A DNA stretch of 64,000 nt from Acidobacteriota bacterium (GTDB lineage Bacteria; Acidobacteriota; Terriglobia; Acidiferrales; UBA7541): positions 62,001-126,000 of the forward strand of contig JABCYZ010000006.1 of NCBI GenBank assembly GCA_013289955.1, given 5' to 3'. Positions 22,466-31,501 of this stretch are shown here, piece by piece. The notes beneath the pieces are model-generated. The model had not been told where the DNA came from. It saw only the letters and a list, made by a program, of their open reading frames with translations, and did no database searches. Within the stretch, counting starts at the first letter, position 1. Every line of letters starts with the position of its first letter. Both the position numbers and the translations under genes were made by a program.

Positions 22466-25219
22466 TTATGAGATCTGCTTCTTGAGTTCGGCGAGGAGGT
22501 TGAGCGCGTCGAGAGGCTTGAGCTGATCGAGATCAGCTCCGCGAATCTTGTCGAGGACGGCCCGGTCAAGGGCGGTGAACAGGACTTCCTGGTGGCCGTT
22601 GCGGCGGTAGGATGTGGATTCCGCGGAACCTGCCGGAGCGCCAGCCGGGGTTGCCGCCGGATCGTCAAACGCGCCAGGCGACAGCGTCTCGCTGAGCACG
22701 TGCTCACTCTGTTCGTGTCTCTTCAAAACTTCGCGAGCCCGTTCGATCACACTGCGTGGAAGTCCAGCGAGGCGGGCGACTTCGATTCCATAGCTTTTAT
22801 CGGCGCTGCCTGGTTCGACGCGGCGCAGAAAAATAATTTCGTTGGGGGTTTCTTTGACGGAGACGTGAACGTTTTGCACGCCAGTCAGGAGATCGGCCAG
22901 CTCGGTGAGCTCGTGATAATGCGTAGCAAAGAGCGTGCGCGCGCGAGTGTGCTTCTGGAGATGCTCGACGACGGCCCAAGCGATGGAGAGGCCGTCAAAC
23001 GTTGCGGTGCCGCGCCCGACTTCATCGAGCAGCACAAGACTCGATGGCGTGGCGTGATGCAGGATGGCCGCCACTTCGCTCATCTCGACGAGAAACGTCG
23101 AGCGGCCGCGCGCCAGATTATCGCTGGCACCAATGCGCGTAAAAATGCGGTCCGTAATCGGCAGCTTGGCCTGGCGGGCGGGAACGAACGAGCCCATCTG
23201 CGCCATGAGCACAATGAGCGCGGCTTGCCGAAGATAAGTGGACTTGCCGCCCATATTCGGGCCGGTGATGAGCAAAAGCTGCTGGCGGCCAGGGTCGAAG
23301 CAAAGATCATTGGGAACAAACCGTTCGCCGCGCTGCCGCAAAAGTTCTTCGATCACTGGATGGCGGCCGCCAACGATGAGCAACTCGCCGGTCGAGTTGA
23401 ATTCCGGGCGCGCATAGCCGCGATCAGCCGCCAGATTCGCAAACGAGGTGAGCACATCCAGCTGCGCGACGGCGGCTGCCGTGCGGCGAAGGCGTGCGGC
23501 CTGGGCCGCGATGCTGGTGCGAATTTCGATGAAAAGCTGCCGCTCGATTTCCAGAATTCGTTCATCCGCGGCAAGAATCTTCCGTTCGTATTCCTTCAGT
23601 TCGGGGGAAGTAAAGCGCTCGGCGTTCACCAGCGTCTGCTTGCGTTCGTAGTCGGCGGGCGCGAGATGGAGATTGGGTTTAGAAATCTCCATGTAGTACC
23701 CGAAGATGGAATTGAAGCGAATCTTCAGGGAAGCGATGCCCGTGCGGGTGCGCTCGCGCTCTTCCATCGCGGCGATAATTTGCTTGCTGTGCTGGCTGAG
23801 ATTGCGAAGCTCGTCCAGTTCGCCATCATAGCCGCTGCGAATGATGCCAGGATCGGTGGCCAAAGCTGGAGGCTCATCGGCAAGCGCGCGTTCGAGGCGC
23901 TCCCGCACGTCGGTGAGTTCATCAATCTCGCCGTACAGATGGCGAAGCAACGCGCTGCCGCCTACCGGAGGCGGCGTCACAAAATTCTTCAACACCGGAA
24001 GTTGCGCCAGCGATTTGCGCAGAGCGACAAGTTCCCGCGGCGACGCCAAGCCGAGAGTAATGCGGCTCGTGAGGCGCTCCAGGTCCTGAATGCCGCGCAA
24101 CTCTTTGCGGATCTCGCCGCGCACCACCGTTTGCTGCACAAGATGCGCGACGGACTCCAGCCGCGCTTCGATGGCGTCGCAATCGATCAGCGGGCGAAGG
24201 ATCCACGAGCGCAAAAGACGCGCGCCCATGCCGGTGACGGTTGCGTCGAGAGCGGCGACGAGCGTTACGGGCCCGCTGCGCGAAGACTCTTCCGTAAAGA
24301 TTGGCGCAAGAAGCTCGAGGTTGCGGACCGAGACGGGGTCGAGGACAAGCGTCTCGTGCTGCTCGTAGTAGCGGACACGATCCAAATGCTGCAGCGCCTC
24401 GACGCTTGGCGGTTGCGTGCTTGTCGACCCCGCCGCCGTGTCCGGGCCGCGAGCGGCGTTTTCCCGCAAATAGTGAACGATGGCGCCGGCAGCCGAGAGC
24501 GCTTGTGGATGATCGTCGAGGCCAAGTCCTGTGAGCTCGGCGACTCCAAACTGTTCGCGCAAAATCCGCTCGGCGTAGTCACGCTGGAAAATCCAGTCTT
24601 CCAAACGGCTCTCGACGCCGCCGGCTCCTTCGAGCAGGGAAGTTTTCGCGGTTTCAAAAAGCTGCTGAGGACGGGGGAGCAGCGTTTCGCGCGGGTGGAG
24701 GAGCTGCAGCTCGTCGCGAAGAGCTTCGTCGGCGCCGGGGCCTGAAAATTCCGTGGACTGGAATTCGCCCGTCGATAGGTCCACGAACGCGAGGCCCACC
24801 GGGGAGCCGGAGGTATGTTTTGCGACGGCGGCTAGGTAATTATTTTCGCGTGCGTCCAGAACGGATACGTCTGTGGCCGTGCCAGGCGTGATGACGCGCA
24901 CGACTTCGCGCCGCACGAGCTTTTTGCCGGGGCCGGGCAGTTCCATCTGATCGCATATCGCGATCTTGAAGCCGCCGCGAATGAGTCGCGCGATGTAACC
25001 GTCCGCGGCATGGTAAGGCACGCCGCACATCGGGATAGGCTGGCCCTTTTCACGGTTGCGCGAGGTCAGCGTGATTTGCAGTTCGCGCGAAGCCAGAATC
25101 GCGTCTTCGTGAAAGAGTTCGTAAAAATCGCCCAGGCGGAAAAGCAGGAGCGCGTGCGGATAGCGCGACTTGATGGCGTGATATTGCTGCATCAAAGGTG
25201 AGGTAGGTTCGCTCATCAC
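22466..25219 (-). CDS. mutS: DNA mismatch repair protein MutS
   Basis: Recognises mismatches and small loops and recruits MutL. At 917 aa it is slightly longer than the typical 850-880. The N-terminal mismatch-binding domain has PLMQQYHAIKSRYPHALLLFRLGDFYELFHEDA with the Phe-x-Glu (FYE) mismatch-reading motif, and PMCGVPYHAADGYIARLI. The ATPase domain carries Walker A ITGPNMGGKSTYLRQ (about residue 655), the conserved QMGSFVPA, Walker B SLVLLDEVGRGTATFDG and FATHYHEL. The C terminus ends LLAELKKQIS. It is a MutS1, not MutS2, because the mismatch domain is intact and no Smr domain is present. mutL is not in the window. Confidence 0.97.
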   Translation of the reverse strand: MMSEPTSPLMQQYHAIKSRYPHALLLFRLGDFYELFHEDAILASRELQITLTSRNREKGQPIPMCGVPYHAADGYIARLIRGGFKIAICDQMELPGPGKKLVRREVVRVITPGTATDVSVLDARENNYLAAVAKHTSGSPVGLAFVDLSTGEFQSTEFSGPGADEALRDELQLLHPRETLLPRPQQLFETAKTSLLEGAGGVESRLEDWIFQRDYAERILREQFGVAELTGLGLDDHPQALSAAGAIVHYLRENAARGPDTAAGSTSTQPPSVEALQHLDRVRYYEQHETLVLDPVSVRNLELLAPIFTEESSRSGPVTLVAALDATVTGMGARLLRSWILRPLIDCDAIEARLESVAHLVQQTVVRGEIRKELRGIQDLERLTSRITLGLASPRELVALRKSLAQLPVLKNFVTPPPVGGSALLRHLYGEIDELTDVRERLERALADEPPALATDPGIIRSGYDGELDELRNLSQHSKQIIAAMEERERTRTGIASLKIRFNSIFGYYMEISKPNLHLAPADYERKQTLVNAERFTSPELKEYERKILAADERILEIERQLFIEIRTSIAAQAARLRRTAAAVAQLDVLTSFANLAADRGYARPEFNSTGELLIVGGRHPVIEELLRQRGERFVPNDLCFDPGRQQLLLITGPNMGGKSTYLRQAALIVLMAQMGSFVPARQAKLPITDRIFTRIGASDNLARGRSTFLVEMSEVAAILHHATPSSLVLLDEVGRGTATFDGLSIAWAVVEHLQKHTRARTLFATHYHELTELADLLTGVQNVHVSVKETPNEIIFLRRVEPGSADKSYGIEVARLAGLPRSVIERAREVLKRHEQSEHVLSETLSPGAFDDPAATPAGAPAGSAESTSYRRNGHQEVLFTALDRAVLDKIRGADLDQLKPLDALNLLAELKKQIS

Positions 25220-25343
25220 TCAGCCAAGGGTCCGCCGAAGCAAGAAGACAACCATGCACCCGGGTGAGAGCGTTGCCTGTAGGGCGCAGCATGCGGCGCT
25301 CCTGCAACCACGGACGCGGATAAGTTCAAGTGCCGGCCAGTTC

Positions 25344-27509
25344 TCATGCGCGGATTCCCAGTTCCGTCAGAAGAAAAGCGTAATCCAGCGCGATTTCGCG
25401 CAAAAAATCGTAACGTCCGGAAGCCCCGCCGTGTCCTGCGCCCATATTGGTTTTCAACAGCAACCGATTCGTATCGGTTTTCAGCGCGCGCAGCTTGGCG
25501 ACATATTTCGCCGGTTCCCAATACATGACCTGGCTGTCGTTCAGCCCGGTCTTTACCAGCATCGTGGGGTAAGCCTTGGCCGCAAGATTCGTGTAAGGGC
25601 AATAGCTCTTCATATAGAAATAGTCTTTTGCAATACGCGGGTCGCCCCATTCCTCGTACTCGCCGACGGTAAGCGGTAGCGAAGCATCGAGCATGGTATT
25701 CAGCACGTCGACAAACGGCACGTGATTGATCACCAGGCGGAAGAGTTCCGGCCGCATATTCACAACAGCGCCCATCAGGAGGCCGCCCGCGCTGCCGCCT
25801 TCTATAACCAGATTTTGCGATGCGGTGCGGCGCGCTGCGATGAGATGTTCGGCCGCGGCAATGAAGTCCGTAAACGTATTGCGCTTATGGCGCAGGCGCC
25901 CGGCGTCATGCCACGGCTTGCCAAGCTCGCCGCCCCCGCGAATGTGCGCCACGGCATAGATCACGCCGCGATCGAGGAGGCTTACGCGGTTCGAGCTGAA
26001 GGTTACCGCGATGGAATGTCCGTAGCTGCCGTAGCCGTAAAGCAGAAGAGGAGCGGAGCCATCGAGTGGAGTGTCTCTCCGATAGACGAGCGAAATGGGA
26101 ACGCGCATACCGTCCTCAGCTGCGGCATGAAGCCGCTCGCTGACATATTGGGCCGAGTCGTACCCGCCAAGCACCGGCTGCTCTTTCAGGAGCACGCTTT
26201 CGCGAGTCCGCACACCATAGTCGAACACGGAACGCGGCGTGACAAACGACTCATACTGATATCGTACAAACGTTGCGTCGAACTCGGGATTGCTTCCAAG
26301 CGCGGCGCTGTAGGCCGGCTCTCTGAATTCGATGCGCTGCGAGGCAGCCAGCGCATCGGGTGCTTCGGCGCTGAGGTCCACAATCCGGAGATACGGCAGC
26401 CCGCCTTCCCGTTCGGTGAGAACGATGTGAGAGCGAAAGACATCAATACCCGCGAGCATCACTTCCGGACGATTTGGCACGACCTCCCGCCAGGAACCGC
26501 GCTGCGGCTTCCTGACAGGCGCGCACACGAGACGAAACGTCCGGCCTCCCGAATTGGTGCGAACAAAGAAATACCCGCCCGTATCATCCGGGCGGAAGCC
26601 CCGATTTTCTCGCGTCAAAGGGTTCGGATGATGGTCCACGTAATACTCATGGTCCGCCTCGCGCGCGGCAATCACGCGGAACTCCCCATACGGCTGTGCC
26701 GCGGGCAGAAAGCGCACTTCACTCGTCGTGTGGCTGAGGATCACGAGTAGCAGAAACGCGCCGCTGCGGGTGCGCTCGATTTCGATGCGGAAACGCTCGT
26801 CCGTCTCTTCATAAATCAGCGTGTCTGCTTCCGCCGAGCCGGCCAAGTGCCGATAGATCCGGTGAGACCGTTTTGTCGTTGCGTCCTCCACGGTGTAAAA
26901 GAGAGTGCGATTGTCCGCCGCCCAGGCCGCGCTGGTGACGCGCTCGATCGCTTCCGGAAAATCCCGGCCGTTCCACAAATTCTTGATTCGCAGCGTGTAC
27001 TGCCGGAACCCTGTCGTGTCCAGCGCATACGCCAGCAGCTGGTTGTCATTGCTAACCTCGCACGCGCCCAGTCCGAGAAAGGAATGGCCTTCCGCCAGGC
27101 GATTGAGGTCGAGAAGAATCTCGTCGAGCGAACCGCCGGAATCCACGCGGCGGCAGTGCACCGGATACTGCTTGCCCTCCTCCGTACACGTAAAATAGAG
27201 ATACCCGCGCAGGCGGTAGGGAACGCTCAAATCCGTTTGAAGAATCCGGCCAAGCATTTCCTGGTAGAGCGTTTCCTGAAAGGGTTCGCTAGGGCCCAGG
27301 ATGGCGTCGGTGTACGCGTTTTCCGCTTCGAGATAAGCGATGACCTCAGGATTTTCTTTGTGGCGCAGCCAGCCGTAATGGTCGACGCGGCGGTCACCGT
27401 GCACAACCGTCTCCACAGCCTCGCGGCGCGCAAGTGGCGGCGAGGGCGGGGCGCCGCCGCCTGTCTCGTTAGAAAATGCTGGCACTGCTGCTTTAGCGTT
27501 TGGGTCCAT
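25344..27509 (-). CDS. ptrB: Oligopeptidase B (S9A serine peptidase)
   Basis: A prolyl-oligopeptidase-family enzyme; oligopeptidase B cuts after Arg/Lys in peptides under about 30 residues. The 721 aa product has the N-terminal cap with VDHYGWLRHKENPEVIAYLEAEN and a seven-bladed propeller, then the alpha/beta-hydrolase domain from about residue 450. The catalytic triad is visible: S573 in EGGSAGGLLMG, D658 in TGLNDSQV and H693 in GAGHGGASGRYD. No signal peptide is apparent, so it is probably cytoplasmic. RGGGELGKPWHDAGR and VPFVDVLNTMLD are typical of the OpdB branch rather than true prolyl oligopeptidase. Confidence 0.92.
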   Translation of the reverse strand: MDPNAKAAVPAFSNETGGGAPPSPPLARREAVETVVHGDRRVDHYGWLRHKENPEVIAYLEAENAYTDAILGPSEPFQETLYQEMLGRILQTDLSVPYRLRGYLYFTCTEEGKQYPVHCRRVDSGGSLDEILLDLNRLAEGHSFLGLGACEVSNDNQLLAYALDTTGFRQYTLRIKNLWNGRDFPEAIERVTSAAWAADNRTLFYTVEDATTKRSHRIYRHLAGSAEADTLIYEETDERFRIEIERTRSGAFLLLVILSHTTSEVRFLPAAQPYGEFRVIAAREADHEYYVDHHPNPLTRENRGFRPDDTGGYFFVRTNSGGRTFRLVCAPVRKPQRGSWREVVPNRPEVMLAGIDVFRSHIVLTEREGGLPYLRIVDLSAEAPDALAASQRIEFREPAYSAALGSNPEFDATFVRYQYESFVTPRSVFDYGVRTRESVLLKEQPVLGGYDSAQYVSERLHAAAEDGMRVPISLVYRRDTPLDGSAPLLLYGYGSYGHSIAVTFSSNRVSLLDRGVIYAVAHIRGGGELGKPWHDAGRLRHKRNTFTDFIAAAEHLIAARRTASQNLVIEGGSAGGLLMGAVVNMRPELFRLVINHVPFVDVLNTMLDASLPLTVGEYEEWGDPRIAKDYFYMKSYCPYTNLAAKAYPTMLVKTGLNDSQVMYWEPAKYVAKLRALKTDTNRLLLKTNMGAGHGGASGRYDFLREIALDYAFLLTELGIRA

Positions 27510-27666
27510 GCGTCTCTTGATCTGGTGCGCTCGGCGGGTGGGCGCCGGGCCTTGCGCCGGATTTAGCCGGGGTCACGCTGAGCAAAGGTGAAATACGTTC
27601 GTCCGTTATACTAACGGAAGTCTGCGGCGGCGGAAAGCCGCGCCCTCAATGGGGGCAAGGAAAAAA

Positions 27667-28323
27667 ATGGCCCAGGAAACCGAAATCAAGCTGAGGATCA
27701 CGGACCTCCGAGCTTTCAAGCGGACCCTCGAGCGCCTGGGAGCGCGGTCGGTTGGGCGGGGATCCGGCCGGGTGCACGAATGGAACGTCATTTTCGATAC
27801 GCCCGGTGGCGGACTTGCCAAACATGGTCAGCTGCTCCGCATTCGAACGGAAACCGCGGAAGCCAAATCGATCAAGGACAAGGCAGCCTGCGCGAAGCGG
27901 ATCATCCTCACATTCAAAACGCCGCTCGTCCCGGGAAAGGCGCGACCCGGCAGCGCCCCGGAGAATCATCACTACAAAGTTCGCGAAGAGATCGAGCTCG
28001 AAGTGGCCGATGCCAGCGCACTCGCCAAGATCTTCGAAGGCCTCGGGATGCGCGGCTGGTTCCGGTATGAAAAATACCGCACGACCTTCCGGCTGCCGCC
28101 GTCTGAAAGCTGGGCGAAAGGCCTGCTGATCGAACTGGACGAAACCCCCATTGGAACCTTTGCCGAATTGGAAGGGCCCACCGCCGCGATCGACCGCGCC
28201 GCTCAGAAACTTGGCCACTCCCGGCGAGAGTTCGTCCTGAAGAGCTACCTCGCCCTATACCTGGAAGAGTGCCGGCGGCTTGGCAAGGAACCTCGGGACA
28301 TGGTCTTCGTTTCCAAGAAATAG
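27667..28323 (+). CDS. CYTH-domain (class IV adenylate cyclase/triphosphatase) protein
   Basis: CYTH proteins form a triphosphate tunnel and act as adenylate cyclase, thiamine triphosphatase or inorganic triphosphatase. The signature ExExK is at the very start (QETEIKLRI), followed by basic and acidic strand residues (GQLLRIRTET, RIILTFKTP, REEIELEV, FRYEKYRTTF, LLIELDETPIGTFAELEGP). The ORF track begins at 27649, but the ATG at 27667 has AAGG six bases upstream and places ExExK as usual near the N terminus, giving 218 aa. No CHAD domain or partner gene is adjacent. Which triphosphate it uses cannot be decided from sequence. Confidence 0.88.
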   Translation: MAQETEIKLRITDLRAFKRTLERLGARSVGRGSGRVHEWNVIFDTPGGGLAKHGQLLRIRTETAEAKSIKDKAACAKRIILTFKTPLVPGKARPGSAPENHHYKVREEIELEVADASALAKIFEGLGMRGWFRYEKYRTTFRLPPSESWAKGLLIELDETPIGTFAELEGPTAAIDRAAQKLGHSRREFVLKSYLALYLEECRRLGKEPRDMVFVSKK

Positions 28324-28677
28324 CCGCCTCAAAAGAAAAGATCAAAAAAATCGCTCGCAAAGTCATTCTTTGCTTGACTTTGAAACGAGCCCGGCTTATC
28401 ACTGCACCTGCGAGTGAAATTTGGTGATTCAATTGCTGCATCTTTGCAGTTCAGAAGTGCATGGCAGCCAAGCGGCTGGCATGCAGGAGTGGATTCTCTT
28501 CCGATGAGTGCGTCCAACGAACTCGAACCTGCTCGCTTCAGCGTGAGGCGATGCAGGGGGGCGAGGCTTCGGAAAGGCCATGCGGAAACGTCGCGCGAGG
28601 CAGAAAGTCTCCCGCAGGCGGTAGGGTGGGGAGGGTTCACTTCTGGCTAACGGTAAGTCCATTTTTATGAGGTACTT
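28324..28677 (+). promoter_or_regulatory. Untranslated leader region upstream of the MgtE-N/Nramp operon
   Basis: About 350 bp without a convincing gene lies between the CYTH gene and the terminator at 28678. It contains several GC-rich self-complementary stretches, for example GGCAGCCAAGCGGCTGGC and GGCTTCGGAAAGGCC, and ends with AACGGTAAGTCCATTTTTAT. A leader this long with an intrinsic terminator just before a metal-transport operon is the layout of a riboswitch-type attenuator. I could not match it to the M-box (Mg2+) or yybP-ykoY (Mn2+) consensus by eye. The 78-codon ORF at 28414 in the track shows no family resemblance. Confidence 0.35.
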
Positions 28678-28716
28678 GCCCGCAGCCGAGGCCATTTCGG
28701 TATGCGGGCTTTTTTT
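28678..28716 (+). terminator. Strong intrinsic terminator in the leader of the MgtE-N/Nramp operon
   Basis: GCCCGCA (28678-28684) pairs perfectly with TGCGGGC (28703-28709); an inner CCGA/TCGG stem closes the loop, and seven T residues follow. It lies 88 bp before the MgtE-N start on the same strand. It either ends a transcript from upstream (the CYTH gene stop is 355 bp away) or acts as an attenuator for the metal-transport genes. Confidence 0.75.
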
Positions 28717-28803
28717 GTGCCTGGTCGGGGGGCCGTAGACGGACGGTGCCAGGCGGGCTTCAGTGGAAATAGGGCCCCACGGCAGAAGTGAAGAGGCAGG
28801 ATC

Positions 28804-30045
28804 ATGGAACTTTACGCTACAGAATTGATGGGCGCCCAAGCCTACGACGTGCAGGGTAACTTCGTCGGACGCGTGCGCGAATTTTTCATTGAGCCTGCGC
28901 AAGCGACAAACAGGCTATCGCATTTCCTTCTTTCGCGCGGCCGCTTCCAGCCGCTGATCGCCCGGCACGACCAGGTTGCGACTTTTGCGCCGGGAACGAT
29001 GCGGCTCAACGTCAGCGAGCGCGCTCTTCAGCTTTATGAACCGAACGAGTCGCTCCTGGCGGTGCGCAAGGATTTGATGGACCAGCAGATTATCGACACG
29101 CGCGGCCGCAAAGTCGTCCGGGTGAACGACGTTGATCTTACGGAGATGAAGACCAATGGAAACGTGGAGCTGCGTGTCACGCAAGTCGATGTGGGGCTGC
29201 CTGGCGCGGTGCGGAGGCTGCTGCAAGGTGTGGTTTCGCGGGGCATGATCCGCAAGCTGCAAAGCAGGCTGCCGCAAAGCGCGATTCGCTGGGAATTCGT
29301 GAATTTGATCGAATCCGACCCGCTGCGCCGGGTCAAGCTGCGCATCACGCACGAAAAACTCGAAGACCTGCATCCGGCGGACTTGGCCGAGATCATGGAA
29401 GATCTCTCGGCGGCGGAGCGGCAGGGAATTATCGCCTCGCTCGATGAAGAGACCGCCGCGGCTGTCCTGGCTGAGCTAGATGAACGGCTGACCACGCAGA
29501 TCGTCGAGAAGCTGGACCCCGAAAAGGCCGCCGACATTCTCGAAGAGATGGCACCCGATGCCGCCGCCGATCTTCTGGCTGATCTTCCCAAGGAGACTTC
29601 GGAAGAGTTGCTGGAAGAAATGCCTGGGCAGGAAGCCGATGAAGTGCGCGAGCTGCTCTCCTTCGATCCTTCGACGGCGGGCGGGATGATGAATACGGAA
29701 TTTGTATTTGTGGGGGAAGGATCCCGGCGCGAAGAGGTGCTCGGCTGGATCCGTGGCCAGGAATTGAATCTCGACCAGCTCGACACCATCGTGCTGCTCG
29801 ACGGCCGGGCGGAGTATTCCGGCACGGTGTCCGTGGCGCGTTTGCTGCTCGCCGCTCCGGAACAGAAGATGTCCGAGCTGCGAAGCGAGCCGCTGCTCAG
29901 CATTGCCGGAGATGCCGATGAGAAGGACGTTTTTGAGCTGTTCGACAAATACAATCTGCGGATGCTGACGGTGGTTGATGAGGAGAAGCGTCCTATCGGC
30001 ACCGTGACCGTGGACGACGTGGTTTCGCGGCTGGTAAAGAAATAA
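28804..30045 (+). CDS. PRC-barrel / MgtE intracellular N domain / CBS-pair protein without a membrane domain
   Basis: A 413 aa soluble protein with the cytosolic sensor part of the MgtE Mg2+ channel but no transmembrane domain. Residues about 1-160 contain PRC-barrel-like strands (MELYATELMGAQAYDVQGNFVGRVREF; DTRGRKVVRVNDVDL). About 175-285 is the MgtE N-domain superhelix (HPADLAEIMEDLSAAERQGIIASLDEE, and the repeated L-x-x-L-x-x-E-x-A-A-D-I-L pattern). About 290-411 is a CBS pair (FDPSTAGGMMNTEFVFV, LRMLTVVDEEKRPIGTVTVDDVV). In MgtE these domains bind Mg2+ and gate the pore. Here the next gene, 24 bp on, is an Nramp-like transporter, so it probably regulates that protein. The ATG follows GAGGCAGGATC. 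Confidence 0.9.
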   Translation: MELYATELMGAQAYDVQGNFVGRVREFFIEPAQATNRLSHFLLSRGRFQPLIARHDQVATFAPGTMRLNVSERALQLYEPNESLLAVRKDLMDQQIIDTRGRKVVRVNDVDLTEMKTNGNVELRVTQVDVGLPGAVRRLLQGVVSRGMIRKLQSRLPQSAIRWEFVNLIESDPLRRVKLRITHEKLEDLHPADLAEIMEDLSAAERQGIIASLDEETAAAVLAELDERLTTQIVEKLDPEKAADILEEMAPDAAADLLADLPKETSEELLEEMPGQEADEVRELLSFDPSTAGGMMNTEFVFVGEGSRREEVLGWIRGQELNLDQLDTIVLLDGRAEYSGTVSVARLLLAAPEQKMSELRSEPLLSIAGDADEKDVFELFDKYNLRMLTVVDEEKRPIGTVTVDDVVSRLVKK

Positions 30046-30069
30046 AAAGGAATCTGGCGGAAGCAGCGG

Positions 30070-31389
30070 ATGAACTGGCAAAGCCTCAAATCGAGCTTGG
30101 AAGGCCTGCAAACGCGCGGCGAAAATTTGCAGCAGAAGATTCGCGGCCTGCGGCGCCGTCTGACCCTGCTGCTGGCGGTTGTCGGGCCGGGGCTGATTAC
30201 TTCGAACGTCGACAACGACGCGGGCGGCATCGCGACGTATTCGCAAGCCGGCGCGCAGTACGGCTACGCGCTGCTGTGGTCGCTGATTCCCATGACCATC
30301 GCCCTCTACGTGACCGAAGAGATGTGCGCGCGCATGGGCGTGATCACCGGTAAAGGGCTCTCCGATCTGATTCGCGAAGAGTTCGGATTCCGCCCCACGT
30401 TTTTTGTGATGATCACGGGCTTCTTTGTTGACTTGGCGAACGTCGTTGCGGAATTTGCGGGCGTGGCCGCGTCCATGGAAATGTTTCACGTCAGCAGGTA
30501 CATCGCTGTTCCCATCGCCGCGATATTGGTTTGGATTCTGGTGCTTCGAGGTACATATCGCCAAGTCGAGGTCATCTTCCTGATTGCGTGCGGGTTTTAC
30601 GTCACCTACATCATTTCCGCAGTCCTGGCCAAACCGGACTGGCTGGAGGCTGCCAAGCATGTCGTCATTCCCAACCTTCAGTTCAATTCCGGCTATTTAC
30701 TGACGCTGACGGCGCTGGTTGGTACCACCATTGCGCCGTGGCAGTTCTTCTATCTTCAGGCGGGTTTTGTCGAGAAAAAAGTCGGGCCGAGGCAGTATCC
30801 GCAAGCGCGCGCTGACGTTTTGGTAGGCAGCATCAGCTGCATGGTCATCGTGTTTTTCATTATCGTGGCCACGGCCGCGACCCTGTATGTTTCCGGCCAG
30901 CGCGACATCACCGATGCGGTGCAGGCAGCCAGGGCATTGATTCCGTTGGCTGGGAAATGGGCCGGATTTACTTTCGCGTTTGGCTTGCTGAACGCCTCGC
31001 TCTTTGCGGCCACCATCCTGCCGCTCTCGACGGCGCATGTGATTTGCGAAGGGCTGGGATTTGAGGCGGGGATCGACCACAAGTTTAAGGATGCGAAAAT
31101 TTTCTACGGCCTGTATACGGTCCTGATTGCTGTGGGTGCGGGGATCATCCTGATTCCGCACGTACCGATCTGGAAGATTTTCATTTTTTCGCAGGTGGGG
31201 AACGGTATTTGGCTCCCCGTGGTGGTCATCTTTATTCTGCTTCTCGTCAACCGGCGCGATCTGATGGGCGAGCACGTGAACACGCTCACGTTTAATATCG
31301 TGGCCTGGGTCACGGCGATTGCCATGATTATCCTCACCCTCGTGCTGGTCTACACCTCGCTCTTCCAGACGCCGCCCCCGGCGGGCTGA
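30070..31389 (+). CDS. Nramp-superfamily metal transporter, Mg2+-type (NRMT-like) site
   Basis: A 439 aa inner-membrane protein with about 11 helices and the Nramp fold (VVGPGLITSNVDNDAGGIATY). Canonical Mn/Fe transporters carry DPGN in helix 1 and a metal-binding Met followed by Pro-His in helix 6. Here helix 1 reads D50-A-G-G, so Asn is replaced by Gly, and helix 6 reads TTIAPWQFFYLQ, so Met is replaced by Ala (A222) and His by Trp. Loss of the soft Met ligand with retention of Asp is the pattern reported for Nramp-related Mg2+ transporters (NRMTs). The upstream MgtE-type sensor supports Mg2+ transport. Annotation pipelines would probably call it MntH; I think that is misleading. Selectivity is inferred, not shown. 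Confidence 0.88.
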   Translation: MNWQSLKSSLEGLQTRGENLQQKIRGLRRRLTLLLAVVGPGLITSNVDNDAGGIATYSQAGAQYGYALLWSLIPMTIALYVTEEMCARMGVITGKGLSDLIREEFGFRPTFFVMITGFFVDLANVVAEFAGVAASMEMFHVSRYIAVPIAAILVWILVLRGTYRQVEVIFLIACGFYVTYIISAVLAKPDWLEAAKHVVIPNLQFNSGYLLTLTALVGTTIAPWQFFYLQAGFVEKKVGPRQYPQARADVLVGSISCMVIVFFIIVATAATLYVSGQRDITDAVQAARALIPLAGKWAGFTFAFGLLNASLFAATILPLSTAHVICEGLGFEAGIDHKFKDAKIFYGLYTVLIAVGAGIILIPHVPIWKIFIFSQVGNGIWLPVVVIFILLLVNRRDLMGEHVNTLTFNIVAWVTAIAMIILTLVLVYTSLFQTPPPAG

Positions 31390-31501
31390 GGCTCGGGACG
31401 CCGCTGCTCGGAAAGGGATGCACGACACGTCACCCCGGCATTGCGCCGCTGCCAAATCGTATGTTAACTTTGCGGCGTAAAGAACAAACTACAGAAAACC
31501 C

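Noticed and set aside
22592-24745. 717-codon plus-strand ORF opposite mutS
   Set aside because: It is an antisense shadow of mutS; the composition is Arg/Gly/Ala-rich, there are no motifs, and mutS on the other strand is complete and conserved.
28324-28716. M-box, yybP-ykoY, RNase P RNA or SRP RNA in the leader
   Set aside because: I looked for the conserved cores of these RNAs and did not find them. Only the terminator hairpin is firm, so the region is reported as an unclassified leader.
30070-31389. Calling the Nramp-like protein MntH (Mn2+/H+ symporter)
   Set aside because: The Asn of DPGN and the helix-6 Met, both needed for the transition-metal site, are replaced, and the partner gene is MgtE-type.
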